From assembly GCA_002293455.1 (NCBI GenBank), contig DBDH01000019.1, forward strand, positions 53,059 to 99,665: a stretch of DNA of 46,607 nt, read 5' to 3'. This document shows positions 33,701 through 43,004 of this stretch, one piece after another. A program made the translations under genes and the position numbers. Numbering within the stretch: position 1 is the first letter of the stretch; each line of letters starts with the position of its first letter. This stretch comes from Treponema sp. UBA937 (GTDB lineage Bacteria > Spirochaetota > Spirochaetia > Treponematales > Breznakiellaceae). The notes beneath the pieces are model-generated. The model did no database searches, was not told the DNA's origin, and worked only from the letters and a program-made list of their open reading frames with translations.

Positions 33701-33957
33701 AAGCCTTTAACCGTATGGACGATGAACGCATAGGCAAGATTCTTTCGTTCTACAATAATCTTAATCTGCAAATTATTACTTCCGTTCCGCCCGAAAAAAT
33801 CGAAGCCATTGCTCCCTATATGGACAGGATCAATGTGATAAGCAGATTCGGCAGCGCGGTCAAAGTGCGGGATTGTCATCTCGACTATACCGACATGAGT
33901 GATATTGAAATCGCGGATGAAACGGAAGCCGTCAGCGGAGCGGATGAAACAACATGA
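30706..33957 (+). CDS. jetC: Wadjet defence protein JetC (SMC/MukB-like ATPase)
   Basis: The SMC motor of the Wadjet system, 1083 residues, which extrudes DNA loops. The N-terminal head has Walker A GDNGSGKST at 30-38. A long coiled-coil region (about 270-400 and 600-860) is interrupted by a globular hinge-like part (about 415-590). The C-terminal head carries the ABC signature SGGES at 964-968 and Walker B with catalytic Glu (VIFDEAF, Asp998-Glu999). All ATPase motifs are intact, so the protein should be active. Start and stop overlap jetB and jetD by 4 bases each, which implies translational coupling and fixed stoichiometry. Confidence 0.93.
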   Translation: MITLERVRLVNWHNFNDTVIEIGNRCLLAGDNGSGKSTVIDAIQYAMAANLRMARFNSAAEERRGSGRDLMGYVRCKIGSDTAEYRRGDTVAHVMLEWQTAHNKYFSCGVCIEAYRDNRYIEHFWIGDSGGADSSLLIGKISVRNEKNEPFVFRQFKSILAENNISDCPTKQQYVKELTNRLGVWKRQPEVNPYLDSLTRSIGFKPLDSIDKFVCDYILEENPVSIQDMKQNLENYKEADRQAKGAITKISALKKICDKAAEWQNYNGLILKQEYLKLKIELENETQKKDNASHRLAETQNNIDFTNREIASLTQKRYDTEQELQALNVSLASNDAHRLYEEISARIKRIEHNLDDEEEKAENYRNIKNQCEQLINRTLKENFDDESTALIEEADTYREEKLNAKERKETSAGQLKDVRSELAELERGTQRFPDAPRELKAALEKAGIEAHFLAEAAEIIEMDWADAVEGWLNTQRFSILVAPADFQKALEVYDRLPRSIAGAFIPNIEKMRNAEIKKGSLAETVKAEGYARIYIDFILGRVMRSDLANLKIYNQAVTKECMTYANHTASRIKEEVYRRRYLGRAALEERKRFLGAELLRIETEFAAAEKEEKEASEYEDYCNRVIRFLPKLENLFPSAAAASQLKTELEKARHELAAIDTQSFHELENKRRELGGLLGLLREDNDRLQKKLGGLNTNCSNYQEDFEVFTQSMEQKEEAVKNFGNDYPLMIDECEIYAKEKLSKTSIHDLTRSYESTLKGFKTHAETNKKDYVKLVIDYNDAFHHLMNTDPSENDEAENMLKRLETSELPAYREKIAKAYQDAEKEFKDHFISRLNEHIEEARESFKEINEILRTLLFGRDQYWFHLEELSERKGQIEVIRQAAKIPSAEESLFSQLVDPAEKKAAEELFNRILNSPLDSKELRDICDYRTYFHYDIRIKETDTLDAEGNPVVLSLSKVLKEKSGGESQTPYYVAIAASFYRFYKTRPETTVRLVIFDEAFNRMDDERIGKILSFYNNLNLQIITSVPPEKIEAIAPYMDRINVISRFGSAVKVRDCHLDYTDMSDIEIADETEAVSGADETT

Positions 33958-35201
33958 CAGCGTTTGAAAAAAAAATATGCGAAGCCTTTCTGAACCGCTT
34001 CACCGGGGAACAAAAAACCATGCGGCTGCGTTCGGCTTCGGTCTTTCCGGAATTCGATGCCGCCGCTCCGGATGAAAAAGCGTCTTTCCTTGAAGCCGCC
34101 GAAACCTTGGAACGGCAAGGGCTCATCAGTCTTAACTGGGAAAAACATAACGAAGGCGAGCGGCTAAAAACCCTAACCTGTTTGAGTATGGGAAAACTTT
34201 TCGCGGCGGCAGAAATAAAAGATCCAAAAACCGAAGCGGAAGATGTGCGCTCCATGATCAAAAATAAACTCCCGGCTTTTGAAAAATTCATTTCGGAACA
34301 AAGCAGAACTATTTTTTCGTTTCTCAATTTTCTTGCGGATCATTTCAATACACTCGATGTGGGGCGCGGAATGCATTTGAAGGAAGCGGAAGATTTTATT
34401 TCTTTACTGGATTTTTTATTGAAGGAAAAGTTTCAGGGGGATATTCAACAGACCATTGCTTTAAGCACCCGCGCCCTGTCGGTAAAACTTTACAACGATT
34501 CAAAACGGCTTGAAAAAATTCTCGATCTTGCCGCCCCGCTTTTTACCCAAGCAAAAAAACAAAACCAAATCGTTCCCGATCTTTCGTTTTTGGAACGTTC
34601 TTTTCCGGAAACCCTTATTGCGGGAAAACTTATTTTTAAATACAGAACCAGCGTCGCGAAACAAACAGATCAGCCTCTTCCCCTTGTTAATACCGGCGGA
34701 CATATTTTAGGCTTCCCTTTATTGAGCGCCGAAAGCATTGAAACAATCAAGACGCTTAAACCAAAAGAACGCATGACGGTTCTAACAATAGAAAACAAAG
34801 AAACATTTTACGCTCTGGCCGCTTCACTGTCCGGTTATGATTGTTTCCTTTACACAGGCGGTTATCCCAATAGAGCGGCCGCCGCGTTCATCAAAATTTT
34901 GTCCGCGTCGGGTTTTTCATTTTATCATTCAGGCGATCTTGACCCGGACGGAATTCTCATTTTGCAAAACGTATATGATCTTGCCGGAAAAAACATTATC
35001 CCTGTTGGTATGGATGTTGAAACTTTTAACCGCTGTCTTCCCTGGGCCCGGCCTTTACATAAAACGATGCTGCAACAGACTGGAAAAATCCGTGATGATA
35101 TAAAAACGCTTCCGGGCATCGCCAAACTTCTTGAAAGAATTCTGGAAACGGAAAGAGGTGTGGAACAGGAAGTGATAGACTATGGACGCACAAAAGAATA
35201 A
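33954..35201 (+). CDS. jetD: Wadjet defence protein JetD (Toprim nuclease)
   Basis: The nuclease of the Wadjet system, 415 residues, related to the topoisomerase VI A subunit (DUF3322/DUF2220 type). An N-terminal helical/winged-helix arm (about 1-200) precedes the Toprim domain. In it the invariant Glu is Glu280 (IENKETF) and the metal-binding DxD is Asp328/Asp330 (HSGDLDPDG). With these residues intact it should be catalytically competent. It overlaps jetC by 4 bases and ends the operon. No clear terminator follows; a separate promoter for the next gene lies 11 bases past its stop. Confidence 0.92.
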   Translation: MTAFEKKICEAFLNRFTGEQKTMRLRSASVFPEFDAAAPDEKASFLEAAETLERQGLISLNWEKHNEGERLKTLTCLSMGKLFAAAEIKDPKTEAEDVRSMIKNKLPAFEKFISEQSRTIFSFLNFLADHFNTLDVGRGMHLKEAEDFISLLDFLLKEKFQGDIQQTIALSTRALSVKLYNDSKRLEKILDLAAPLFTQAKKQNQIVPDLSFLERSFPETLIAGKLIFKYRTSVAKQTDQPLPLVNTGGHILGFPLLSAESIETIKTLKPKERMTVLTIENKETFYALAASLSGYDCFLYTGGYPNRAAAAFIKILSASGFSFYHSGDLDPDGILILQNVYDLAGKNIIPVGMDVETFNRCLPWARPLHKTMLQQTGKIRDDIKTLPGIAKLLERILETERGVEQEVIDYGRTKE

Positions 35202-35211
35202 AAAACACGTA

Positions 35212-35240
35212 TTGTCTTCAAGCCGTTAACAAGATACAAT
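35212..35240 (+). promoter_or_regulatory. sigma70-like promoter of the kinase-like membrane protein gene
   Basis: TTGTCT (35212-35217) and TACAAT (35235-35240) are 17 bases apart, directly after jetD. The leader of about 20 bases contains GAGG before the ATG at 35268. Confidence 0.5.
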
Positions 35241-35267
35241 GAACAAAAGGATTGAGGAATATTTTTT

Positions 35268-36686
35268 ATGGATACATCGATGTTTCATTTTGAGCATGAA
35301 GGAAAAAACGTTCTTGGTTTTGATACAGGATTGAGCGAACGGACTTTTGCCCAGGCAAAGGCGGGTTTTCTTATAACAGATTCAGGGTATCTCATATCAC
35401 AGCAAGGCTCAATCAATATATGGAGACCTGAAGGCGTGATTGAAATCAACAAGAGCATGATTATCTGGGGACCTGACTTTGAGGGAACACCTCTTGATAT
35501 ATTGATTCAACACAATACCGATAAAGACACGATCCTCAACGCGATTCGTCATTGGCTGCGGGCAGTTTTGATTCTCGCTGAAAAAAATATATTTCCGGAT
35601 CCTTCGCCAGGAGGAGCGATAATCGGAAATGACGGAGCGGTGCTCTTTCCTTCGCCGGCATTGGTAAAAAGAACCTTGGATGCAGCGGGAGAAAAAAAAG
35701 TTTTATCCGCATCCGTCCGTTATCTGCATCCTGATCTTCAAGGAAGAGACGCGCTCACGTTCTGCGCCGGAACTATGTTGTATCATCTTTTTTCCGGTGA
35801 AGCCCCCTGTCAATATTCCGATCATGACGCGGTAAGAAGCAGCATTCGGGCAGGCAATTTTATTCCTTTGGATATTGCGGCTCCCGGTCTTGATGAACAT
35901 ACAACCCGTTTAATCAACACTATTTTAAAGCACGCAAATGACATTACCGGTTTGACTGATATTGACGAAACGCTTGGGCAGGAAGATTCAAAACAGTACT
36001 GTGATTTTTTCCGGCAGATAAGCGATGATGAAAAAAATTCTTTTATATCCAAGCGGGAGCAATACAGGAAACGCAATCAAACAAAAACAAAGACAAAAAG
36101 TTTTTTTCGCAAAAACAGAACGGTGTTTATGGCGGCAGGAATCGGCATTGCGGCTGCCATCCTCATCGTATGGAATTTTGCCGCGGGACAAAACAGCAGG
36201 CCAAGCACAAAGGGAATGAGTCCCATCGAAATAGCGGAACAATATTACGAATCCTTTGGAACATTGAATCATGAGTTTATGGACGCGGCGGCAATAAATG
36301 ACACGGGAGAAGATGACAGAGAGATGGTACAAAACCTTTTCCTCCTTTCAAAAATCCGGCAGGCTTACGAAATGATTGATCCCGTCGTTCCCGCCCAGCG
36401 ATGGATTGACGCGGGATCGCCTGATATTGATTCTATGATTTTTGGAGTTGCCAATCTTACTCTTACAGAAATAGATCAAACTGATGACGAAGCATTGTTT
36501 GAAGCGAAGTACGCCTTGTGGATTCCTTCCAATTTTACTGACGGCGGCGAACCATCAACTGTTCCCGAATCAGCAGAGACTCAAACAAACCCAATGCCTG
36601 TATCTTTTTCTTATAGCAGCGTTTTAAAGTTGATAAAACAAAACGAAGTTTGGCGCATTGCGGAAATAATCAAACATCAAGAGTAA
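35268..36686 (+). CDS. bitopic membrane protein with degenerate protein-kinase-like domain and NTF2-like outer domain
   Basis: I do not recognise a named family. The 472-residue protein has a cytoplasmic N-terminal region (1-280). Its segment 154-180 (HPDLQGRDALTFCAGTMLYHLFSG) resembles the activation-to-helix-F part of Ser/Thr kinases. No glycine-rich loop, catalytic HRD or DFG was found, so it is probably a pseudokinase. A basic stretch (262-285) leads into one transmembrane helix (286-305). The outer domain (320-472) has the length and pattern of an NTF2/SnoaL-like fold (ends VWRIAEIIK). GAGG lies about 10 bases before the ATG. It follows the Wadjet operon by 66 bases but has its own promoter, so a defence role is only a possibility. 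Confidence 0.6.
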   Translation: MDTSMFHFEHEGKNVLGFDTGLSERTFAQAKAGFLITDSGYLISQQGSINIWRPEGVIEINKSMIIWGPDFEGTPLDILIQHNTDKDTILNAIRHWLRAVLILAEKNIFPDPSPGGAIIGNDGAVLFPSPALVKRTLDAAGEKKVLSASVRYLHPDLQGRDALTFCAGTMLYHLFSGEAPCQYSDHDAVRSSIRAGNFIPLDIAAPGLDEHTTRLINTILKHANDITGLTDIDETLGQEDSKQYCDFFRQISDDEKNSFISKREQYRKRNQTKTKTKSFFRKNRTVFMAAGIGIAAAILIVWNFAAGQNSRPSTKGMSPIEIAEQYYESFGTLNHEFMDAAAINDTGEDDREMVQNLFLLSKIRQAYEMIDPVVPAQRWIDAGSPDIDSMIFGVANLTLTEIDQTDDEALFEAKYALWIPSNFTDGGEPSTVPESAETQTNPMPVSFSYSSVLKLIKQNEVWRIAEIIKHQE

Positions 36687-36706
36687 GATTAAATCCCAAC
36701 ATGCTG

Positions 36707-36719
36707 AGGACAGCGTCCT
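36707..36719 (+). terminator. short hairpin after the kinase-like gene
   Basis: AGGAC/GTCCT arms around a 3-base loop, 20 bases after the stop codon. It is a weak candidate terminator. Confidence 0.3.
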
Positions 36720-36807
36720 TTAACAAAGCGGTTTTTTTCATAACCGCCGCGCTTAATTACATCCGGAGGAACTATCCAGGAACCGCTCTTTCTCCCAGCC
36801 AAGGAAA

Positions 36808-36839
36808 CACTGATTTATTCTCAATCGAATAAGTCAGTG
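36808..36839 (-). terminator. stem-loop after the alpha-2-macroglobulin gene
   Basis: Arms 36808-36820 and 36827-36839 pair over 13 positions with one mismatch. On the minus strand the stem is followed by a T-rich run. It lies 13 bases past the stop of the minus-strand gene. Confidence 0.65.
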
Positions 36840-36852
36840 CTTCCCAAAAATC

Positions 36853-39800
36853 TTACTGCTTAACAATCTGAATCAACTCTCCGTTTGATCTGCCGAAGAT
36901 TTCTTCTTCGTACATACATTCCGCGTTCGCGGCGGGAACCGGATAAATCCCCGGCATTACGGCTCTGAAACGGAATTCCACTTCCCGAAGCCCCTGCTTA
37001 AAATAGCCCCAGTGAAATTGAACTTCATCATTCATCACAAATTGAACAGGTGCGCTGTACCGATTGTACCAATCGTACACATCTTCTTCATCGTTTTCTT
37101 CCGGCGGCTGAGTCGATGATGTTACAAATACCGCGTCAATAATCTCCGCGCCCGACGGAATAGGAACACGCAGCGCTAAATTGGTCCGCGCCCGTGAGGT
37201 TGAGATAATCGCTTTTCGCGTATAGGTTTTTCCGGCAATCAAAACGCCGTCGCTTACTTCGTTGCCGTCTTCATCGTAGGTTTCGACAAAAACGCTGATG
37301 CCTTCGTCTCTCGCTTTGGCAAGCTCCGACGCTAATCCGTATTTGAGGCTGGCCGTATAATAGAGCGTTCCGGAACCTGATTTTTCAATCCGCAGGGGCA
37401 GCAATGTATCCCGTGAAATATTCCTGAGAAGATCATCATCAAAATTAAAAACATTTGAAACAGGAGAGCCGCCGTAAGAATTGAACAACGCGCTTTGAAG
37501 CAGAGTTCCCGCGAGGCTTGTGTTGGATGTAAAGTTTGTTTCCTGTTTCGATTCGGCATCGCTGATCCAACTGTAAGCAAGGAGCGCCCAATAATTTGTG
37601 CCGGTATTTCCCCAAGTCCCCGCGCGCTGACGCTCAAGAAGTGAATTGGCAAGCCGTGTCGTCATATCGCTTTCCGGTTCCAGGGAATAATGCAGCATCA
37701 ACGCGAGGGCATAGCGGTTTGTATCATATCCCCAATACTGTTCAACCGATTCATAGGTGTCGGTAATATCGAGCGACCTGGCTCCGGGACGGATGAATCT
37801 TTTTATTTCGTTCTTTGCCTCATTGGCGATATTTCTCCGGCCGATTTCCATCGCCGCCATTCCGGCAAATCCGTAACCTGAAATGCCTATCGTATCTCCT
37901 CGTTTTAGGTAATCATTAATTTCGCTTCCGATGTTTTCTCCATACATCGCGCGGACCCAAAGTGTGTAACCGTAAAGATAAGGAATATATCTTGCGATAC
38001 GCCATTCTGAAGAACTGAGATAATTCAACATCATTCTTGTGTTGATGCTGTCCGGTAAAGCGTATCCTTTTTCTTCGGCCAAATGAAGAATATGCGCGAC
38101 GCGGAGCGTTACATAGTAATCACCGCGGCGGCCGCCGGGCCAATAGGGATAGGAACCGTCGGCAAGCTGATTGTTCCCGATAAGGCTTAGTTCGTCTTCA
38201 ATAACTTGTTTTATATCGGAAACTTTTGTTTCCAGCCCAAAGGCGTCAATGTGCTCCCCAAAAGCGATTAAAGGCAGAAGCCGCGCGCTTCGCTGTTCCA
38301 GGCATCCGTAAGGATAATCCAAAAGATAGCTCACCGATTCTTTTAAAAGCGCAAGCCGCGACGCGGAAACAGAAACCGACAAAGATCCGGTTCCTTCAGG
38401 AATATTGGAAGGCAGAACGATTCCTTCTTCCATAAAAGTTTTGTCATTTCCCAGGCTTCCGATAGTTGTTACCGTCTCGTACAACACTGGACGGGTAACA
38501 TTGAGCGCGTGAACAATCCGCTCATTCACCTTTGGAGAATTGAGGATGAAGGTAAGTTTCGCGTCTCCCGGCGCGACCGCCGCGATATCAAACATTACTT
38601 CACGGGTTGTTCCAGCGGGGATTTCAATTTTCTTCTCTGTCTCGCCGTCCACAACCAAGCCGGATGGAGAAGTTCCATCAACATTTTCTATTATCAGTGA
38701 CACTTCCGCCTCGACAGAATCTTTTTCAAGATTAGTCAGCACAAGCGACGCGCTTCCTGTATCACGCCAGCGCAATTGTCTCGGCAAAGCCGCGACAGCG
38801 GTCAAGGGCGCGCTCACCTTGATTTCATCTTCTTTAATTCCAAAACGGTCAACACCGACGGCAACCGCGGTACAGCGGTAGGTTGTAAGGGTATCGGGAA
38901 GTTTGAATGTAACGGATACCTTTCCTCTGCTGTCAGTAACAAGATACGGCTCAAAGACCGCCGTCGGCCTCCAATCCGAACGTTCGTTCTCTCCGAGTTT
39001 ATCATCGCCCTCCGCGTCCCCTCCCTGAAGGTCCGCCAAAGAATAAGTTACAGGATCAATCAAAAGAGAGCGGCTGTCGGCGCCCGCAACGGCCAAGGGA
39101 AAATTAGAACGGCTGTAAAAGAAGGCGAGCGGATCGGGAACATGGTAATTAATAAGATCAACTACGCCGCGGTCAACCGCCAGGAAACTCAGCTCCACGC
39201 CTTCAACCGGTTTCCCGTTTTGCGTAACAGTAAGCTCCACCCCAGCTTCTTCCGCCGGACCGTATACGCCTTTGTTAGACTCAATCTCAATCGTGTATTG
39301 TCTTGAAAGCGTATCCACAAAAATCGATGTAAGACCGAACAGTCCTTTCGGCTTATCCAGGTCGGGTTCGTTGTAAGTGTTGTCCGGCGGAGCCGATCTT
39401 ACGGTGTATGATGAGAGCGCGGCATACACAATCGGAACATGCGACTCATCAATAGGAATTTCTATCGTTTCCGCCGATCCTTCAAGATCAATGATTTTTT
39501 CCGAAATGATTCCTTCGCGTTCAAGCGTCAAAAGATACTTTCCTTTCGGAAGCGGAGAACGGATCATGAGAACCGCTTTTTCTCCGGGGGCGTATATGTC
39601 TTTATCGGTAGTAATGGAAATGATGTCGGCATCATCGGCGCCCCAGCGAATCCATCCGGAACCGCTGACATAAAACTGATACTTTGTGAGAATCTTCCTG
39701 CCCTGGGAATCTTCGCCCGAAAGCCGAACTTCCCATTGACCGCTTTGAGACGGCGTAAAATTAATCACGCCGGAAAGTTCTCCGCGGATTTCAGAAAAAT

Positions 39801-42705
39801 TAATCGTTTCTTCGGTTTCTATGTTTTCCGTTTTCTCCCAAACAAGATTTACTTGTCCGCCGACTCCGGCCTGGCGCGCGGTCTTCCATTCATAACGGAC
39901 AAGCTGAGCTTTAATGTTCCCTTTCCAATCGCGGGACGATACAAAAAAGCCGCCGTCAGGTTTTACCAAAGCCCAGCTGAGGCTTGCTCTTTCACCCGCG
40001 GAAAGAATACGCGCGCTTGAAGAAGATGAGTTCTTATCAATGTTCCGCAAAGAACCTTTATCGATTCTGGACGCAATATAATATTCCGCAGGATGAACAA
40101 CAGCGGACGTGACAGAGGCAGCTTCCTGTCTTGCCGCGTCCTGAACGCTCGTTTCCACACGGTACAATTCGGAAGCGCCTTCAATCCGGCTCGATGTTTT
40201 TTGCGACAAAGAATCGGTTCCGTTGGATGAAAGGGTTCCCTCTCCCTGGCTTATATAATTTCTGTAGCCGTTATAATCGGGACCAAAATACCATCGGTCC
40301 CAAATCCCGCCGGGATTAAAGCGGACAACTTGGCTCGTCCAGTAATACGTATACGCGGCACCGCCCAGGGAACCGCCCGCAAGATAATTCGCGGAAAGCG
40401 ACGCCGTAATATCATCGCCTATATAAAAAAGCCTGTCGGGAATCGTAACGGATGACTCAAAACGGAGCCGCTGAAAATTAGCAACCGTGAAACGCGTACC
40501 GATGACAGAAGAAGCACCTGTTTTGTATCTGATTAGATATGTTCCAGGCATTGAATCTCTAGGTACATCGAAAGAACCGTAAGTTCCGCCGTTGCTTGTG
40601 GCAGTGCCGGAAAGTTCCGCGATAACGTTCCCGTCGCTTCCTTCTACGGTAATTTCATAGGCTCCGGTATAGGGTTCGTATGTTCCATATTTCAATTGCC
40701 GGTCGATGCCCCGGAACGTAACCGTCTCACCGGGTTTGTATAAACCGCGGTCAGTAAAAAGAAATACTTTCCGCTGATCTTTTCTCAAATTGAAAGGATC
40801 GGTATATGCTGAATAACTAAAACGCCAATGATTGTGGCTTCCGTTCGGAATGAAATTAACCTCGTCCCCGCCTGACGCAAGCCCGCCGTTTTCCGTAACA
40901 CGAATTCTTAAGCCGAAATTATTTCTTTCATACCCGCTTGGATAAGGCCTCGTAAATAAAGATGATATTTCTTCCGATAGATTGAAAACGCACAACCCAT
41001 TGTCATCTGTAACAGATTCCAATTTTACCACATTGTTTTCCAGCAGTTCCACTTTCGTGTTCACCGCGGGACTTCCATCCGACAAATGTGTAACCCAGAT
41101 AATCACCTTGTTGTAAGCATAGCGGACCGTCAGTCCCAAGTCGGTAACCTGCAAATTGAGCCATCTGTTATATGTATATACTCTGCCTCTTTCCCAGCTT
41201 GACGGTTCCTGATACTGCCAGCGCATTCCGACAAATCCCTTCCCGGCGGCATTCAGATACGGAGCAAGTTCATCCATAAAAAAATGTTTTGAGTTTCTCC
41301 GAATGTTCGATGTATCAATATCCCGCAATGTTACAAGATCCAAGGGACGATAAGGATCATCAACTTGCATGATAGAGCGTTTCAGCGCAAGCGGATTCTG
41401 TACTTCCCAGGCATAACGCGGAGTGTAAGCGGCTTCAAGCATCCGGGACTGACTGTCCCTTACTCTTACGTAACTAGCCGCGTCTCCAATCGCGACAGAT
41501 ACCGGATAGGCCGATTTAATCGTTCTCCCCATAATGTCTTTGAGTTCCGGAGAAACGACGATCTCGTATCCTTGATTGTATTCAAAAGGAAGATTGACCA
41601 AAGTAACATTTGAACCGTACACTTCGATGTTTTCTTTTGTGAGCGGAGGGAAACCCTTAACCGAAATATATTGTTCAATATCTTTATCTTCAACGGCAGC
41701 ATTAAAATTGAGCGACACCCGGACAGGATTCGATTCCGTTGAAACATCGGCATAACCGAAGTAGACATTGGAACGCACAAACTGGAAAGGATCGAGCGTT
41801 TTAAACGTGAAACGCCTGTCTTCCAAACTGCCAAGGTATTCCGCTTTTGACCGCGCGCCTTGTAAAACCGTGAGCGTAAAGTTTGTATCCATCGGCATGG
41901 CATCCCGTACAGTAACAAGAACTGTCTGTTCCATCGTATATCGGTTGTTCAGTACTTCCGGAAGCCTCGAAACAGAAAAAGCCCAATCCTTGCCGCCACC
42001 GCTGACCGTCATCCACTTCGCGATTTCATCAAGTTCCACAGGATAGGAAAAATACACAACAATATGCTTCGCGTCTTCAGGATGGGCGCTTCTGGTGTTG
42101 ACATAATTTCTGCCGCTGCCAAGCCTCCATGTCAGCACGGATAAACGCTCCGTCTCAAACGCGAAAGTCCGGTTCCCTTCAAGCGCTTTGCCGCCTAAAG
42201 ACCGAAGCTGATCCGTGACCGTAACCGTAAACTTTTGCTGCGGCAGAATCGCGTCATCCGGCTCAAACGAAAGGAGCTTCGTGCCGTACCAGCGGTACAC
42301 TCCTTTCAATGGGGGATTTATTTCAAACACCGCCGCATCTTCGCGGATAGGATCGCCGAGTTTTGCCAGGGGCACCACAGGCTGAGAGAACACCGCGTAG
42401 ATTGACGGCTTCTTAATTTCCGAAGGCAGTTCATCAACAGGACCGTAATCAACTATCGTAAACGGTTCATCCGACTCCTGAATCGCCGTATTGTCATCAA
42501 TCTGCGCGGCAGCTTCCACGGCATCGTAATAGATAATTCTCCTGTTGTCAAACACGGAAGAGACACCGGCCCCGGCCGCAAGACCGGCGTTGGAACTGCT
42601 CGTATTCGACGAACTTTCCGGAATATCATTTTTGCAGGCAGAAAAAAGAACAAGCGCGGCAATCATCCCGAAAAAGAGAACAGCCATTTTACCCATACGA
42701 TTCAT
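36853..42705 (-). CDS. bacterial alpha-2-macroglobulin family lipoprotein with thioester
   Basis: A giant protease-trapping protein, 1950 residues from the chosen start. A lipoprotein signal peptide ends in the lipobox LFSAC with lipidated Cys24, so it should be anchored in a membrane facing the periplasm. Several MG-type beta domains follow. A bait-like region precedes the CLEQ thioester motif at Cys1468, within the helical thioester domain, and a C-terminal receptor-like domain ends the protein. The thioester can bond covalently to attacking proteases. E. coli YfhM is about 1650 residues, so this one is long. The start is ATG 42705, with AAGGAAGG 7 bases upstream. An in-frame ATG at 42747, also with a good AAGGAG site, would add 14 residues and spoil the signal peptide. 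No pbpC partner is adjacent. Confidence 0.93.
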   Translation of the reverse strand: MNRMGKMAVLFFGMIAALVLFSACKNDIPESSSNTSSSNAGLAAGAGVSSVFDNRRIIYYDAVEAAAQIDDNTAIQESDEPFTIVDYGPVDELPSEIKKPSIYAVFSQPVVPLAKLGDPIREDAAVFEINPPLKGVYRWYGTKLLSFEPDDAILPQQKFTVTVTDQLRSLGGKALEGNRTFAFETERLSVLTWRLGSGRNYVNTRSAHPEDAKHIVVYFSYPVELDEIAKWMTVSGGGKDWAFSVSRLPEVLNNRYTMEQTVLVTVRDAMPMDTNFTLTVLQGARSKAEYLGSLEDRRFTFKTLDPFQFVRSNVYFGYADVSTESNPVRVSLNFNAAVEDKDIEQYISVKGFPPLTKENIEVYGSNVTLVNLPFEYNQGYEIVVSPELKDIMGRTIKSAYPVSVAIGDAASYVRVRDSQSRMLEAAYTPRYAWEVQNPLALKRSIMQVDDPYRPLDLVTLRDIDTSNIRRNSKHFFMDELAPYLNAAGKGFVGMRWQYQEPSSWERGRVYTYNRWLNLQVTDLGLTVRYAYNKVIIWVTHLSDGSPAVNTKVELLENNVVKLESVTDDNGLCVFNLSEEISSLFTRPYPSGYERNNFGLRIRVTENGGLASGGDEVNFIPNGSHNHWRFSYSAYTDPFNLRKDQRKVFLFTDRGLYKPGETVTFRGIDRQLKYGTYEPYTGAYEITVEGSDGNVIAELSGTATSNGGTYGSFDVPRDSMPGTYLIRYKTGASSVIGTRFTVANFQRLRFESSVTIPDRLFYIGDDITASLSANYLAGGSLGGAAYTYYWTSQVVRFNPGGIWDRWYFGPDYNGYRNYISQGEGTLSSNGTDSLSQKTSSRIEGASELYRVETSVQDAARQEAASVTSAVVHPAEYYIASRIDKGSLRNIDKNSSSSSARILSAGERASLSWALVKPDGGFFVSSRDWKGNIKAQLVRYEWKTARQAGVGGQVNLVWEKTENIETEETINFSEIRGELSGVINFTPSQSGQWEVRLSGEDSQGRKILTKYQFYVSGSGWIRWGADDADIISITTDKDIYAPGEKAVLMIRSPLPKGKYLLTLEREGIISEKIIDLEGSAETIEIPIDESHVPIVYAALSSYTVRSAPPDNTYNEPDLDKPKGLFGLTSIFVDTLSRQYTIEIESNKGVYGPAEEAGVELTVTQNGKPVEGVELSFLAVDRGVVDLINYHVPDPLAFFYSRSNFPLAVAGADSRSLLIDPVTYSLADLQGGDAEGDDKLGENERSDWRPTAVFEPYLVTDSRGKVSVTFKLPDTLTTYRCTAVAVGVDRFGIKEDEIKVSAPLTAVAALPRQLRWRDTGSASLVLTNLEKDSVEAEVSLIIENVDGTSPSGLVVDGETEKKIEIPAGTTREVMFDIAAVAPGDAKLTFILNSPKVNERIVHALNVTRPVLYETVTTIGSLGNDKTFMEEGIVLPSNIPEGTGSLSVSVSASRLALLKESVSYLLDYPYGCLEQRSARLLPLIAFGEHIDAFGLETKVSDIKQVIEDELSLIGNNQLADGSYPYWPGGRRGDYYVTLRVAHILHLAEEKGYALPDSINTRMMLNYLSSSEWRIARYIPYLYGYTLWVRAMYGENIGSEINDYLKRGDTIGISGYGFAGMAAMEIGRRNIANEAKNEIKRFIRPGARSLDITDTYESVEQYWGYDTNRYALALMLHYSLEPESDMTTRLANSLLERQRAGTWGNTGTNYWALLAYSWISDAESKQETNFTSNTSLAGTLLQSALFNSYGGSPVSNVFNFDDDLLRNISRDTLLPLRIEKSGSGTLYYTASLKYGLASELAKARDEGISVFVETYDEDGNEVSDGVLIAGKTYTRKAIISTSRARTNLALRVPIPSGAEIIDAVFVTSSTQPPEENDEEDVYDWYNRYSAPVQFVMNDEVQFHWGYFKQGLREVEFRFRAVMPGIYPVPAANAECMYEEEIFGRSNGELIQIVKQ

Positions 42706-42777
42706 TTTGAGACCTTCCTTTTGCGTGTCTATACAGATGATTTTCATACACCGCTCCTTGTTATACCAGGATTCCAT

Positions 42778-43004
42778 TCCTATTCAGTACTATTTATTTC
42801 AGCTAAATGCTTCATCCCCAATAGAACTAATGAACTTATCCCCAGACGAAGAATAATAGCCGAAGCCGCTTATTTGCAGTGTACCGCAGCGGGTACTTTG
42901 TAGTCAATAACTCTCAACTATCCGGTAACATTTTGAAATGAGGCATTTCGGTATTCGGTTTGAGTGTTGTCGGTTTGCGTATCAGCAATATTTTTCTCAT
43001 CATC
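42778..43004. other. intergenic region between the A2M gene and ilvE
   Basis: Divergent control region of about 280 bases. It contains a small GTACC/GGTAC hairpin (42881-42896) and the ilvE promoter at its right end. No convincing gene is seen. Confidence 0.4.
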
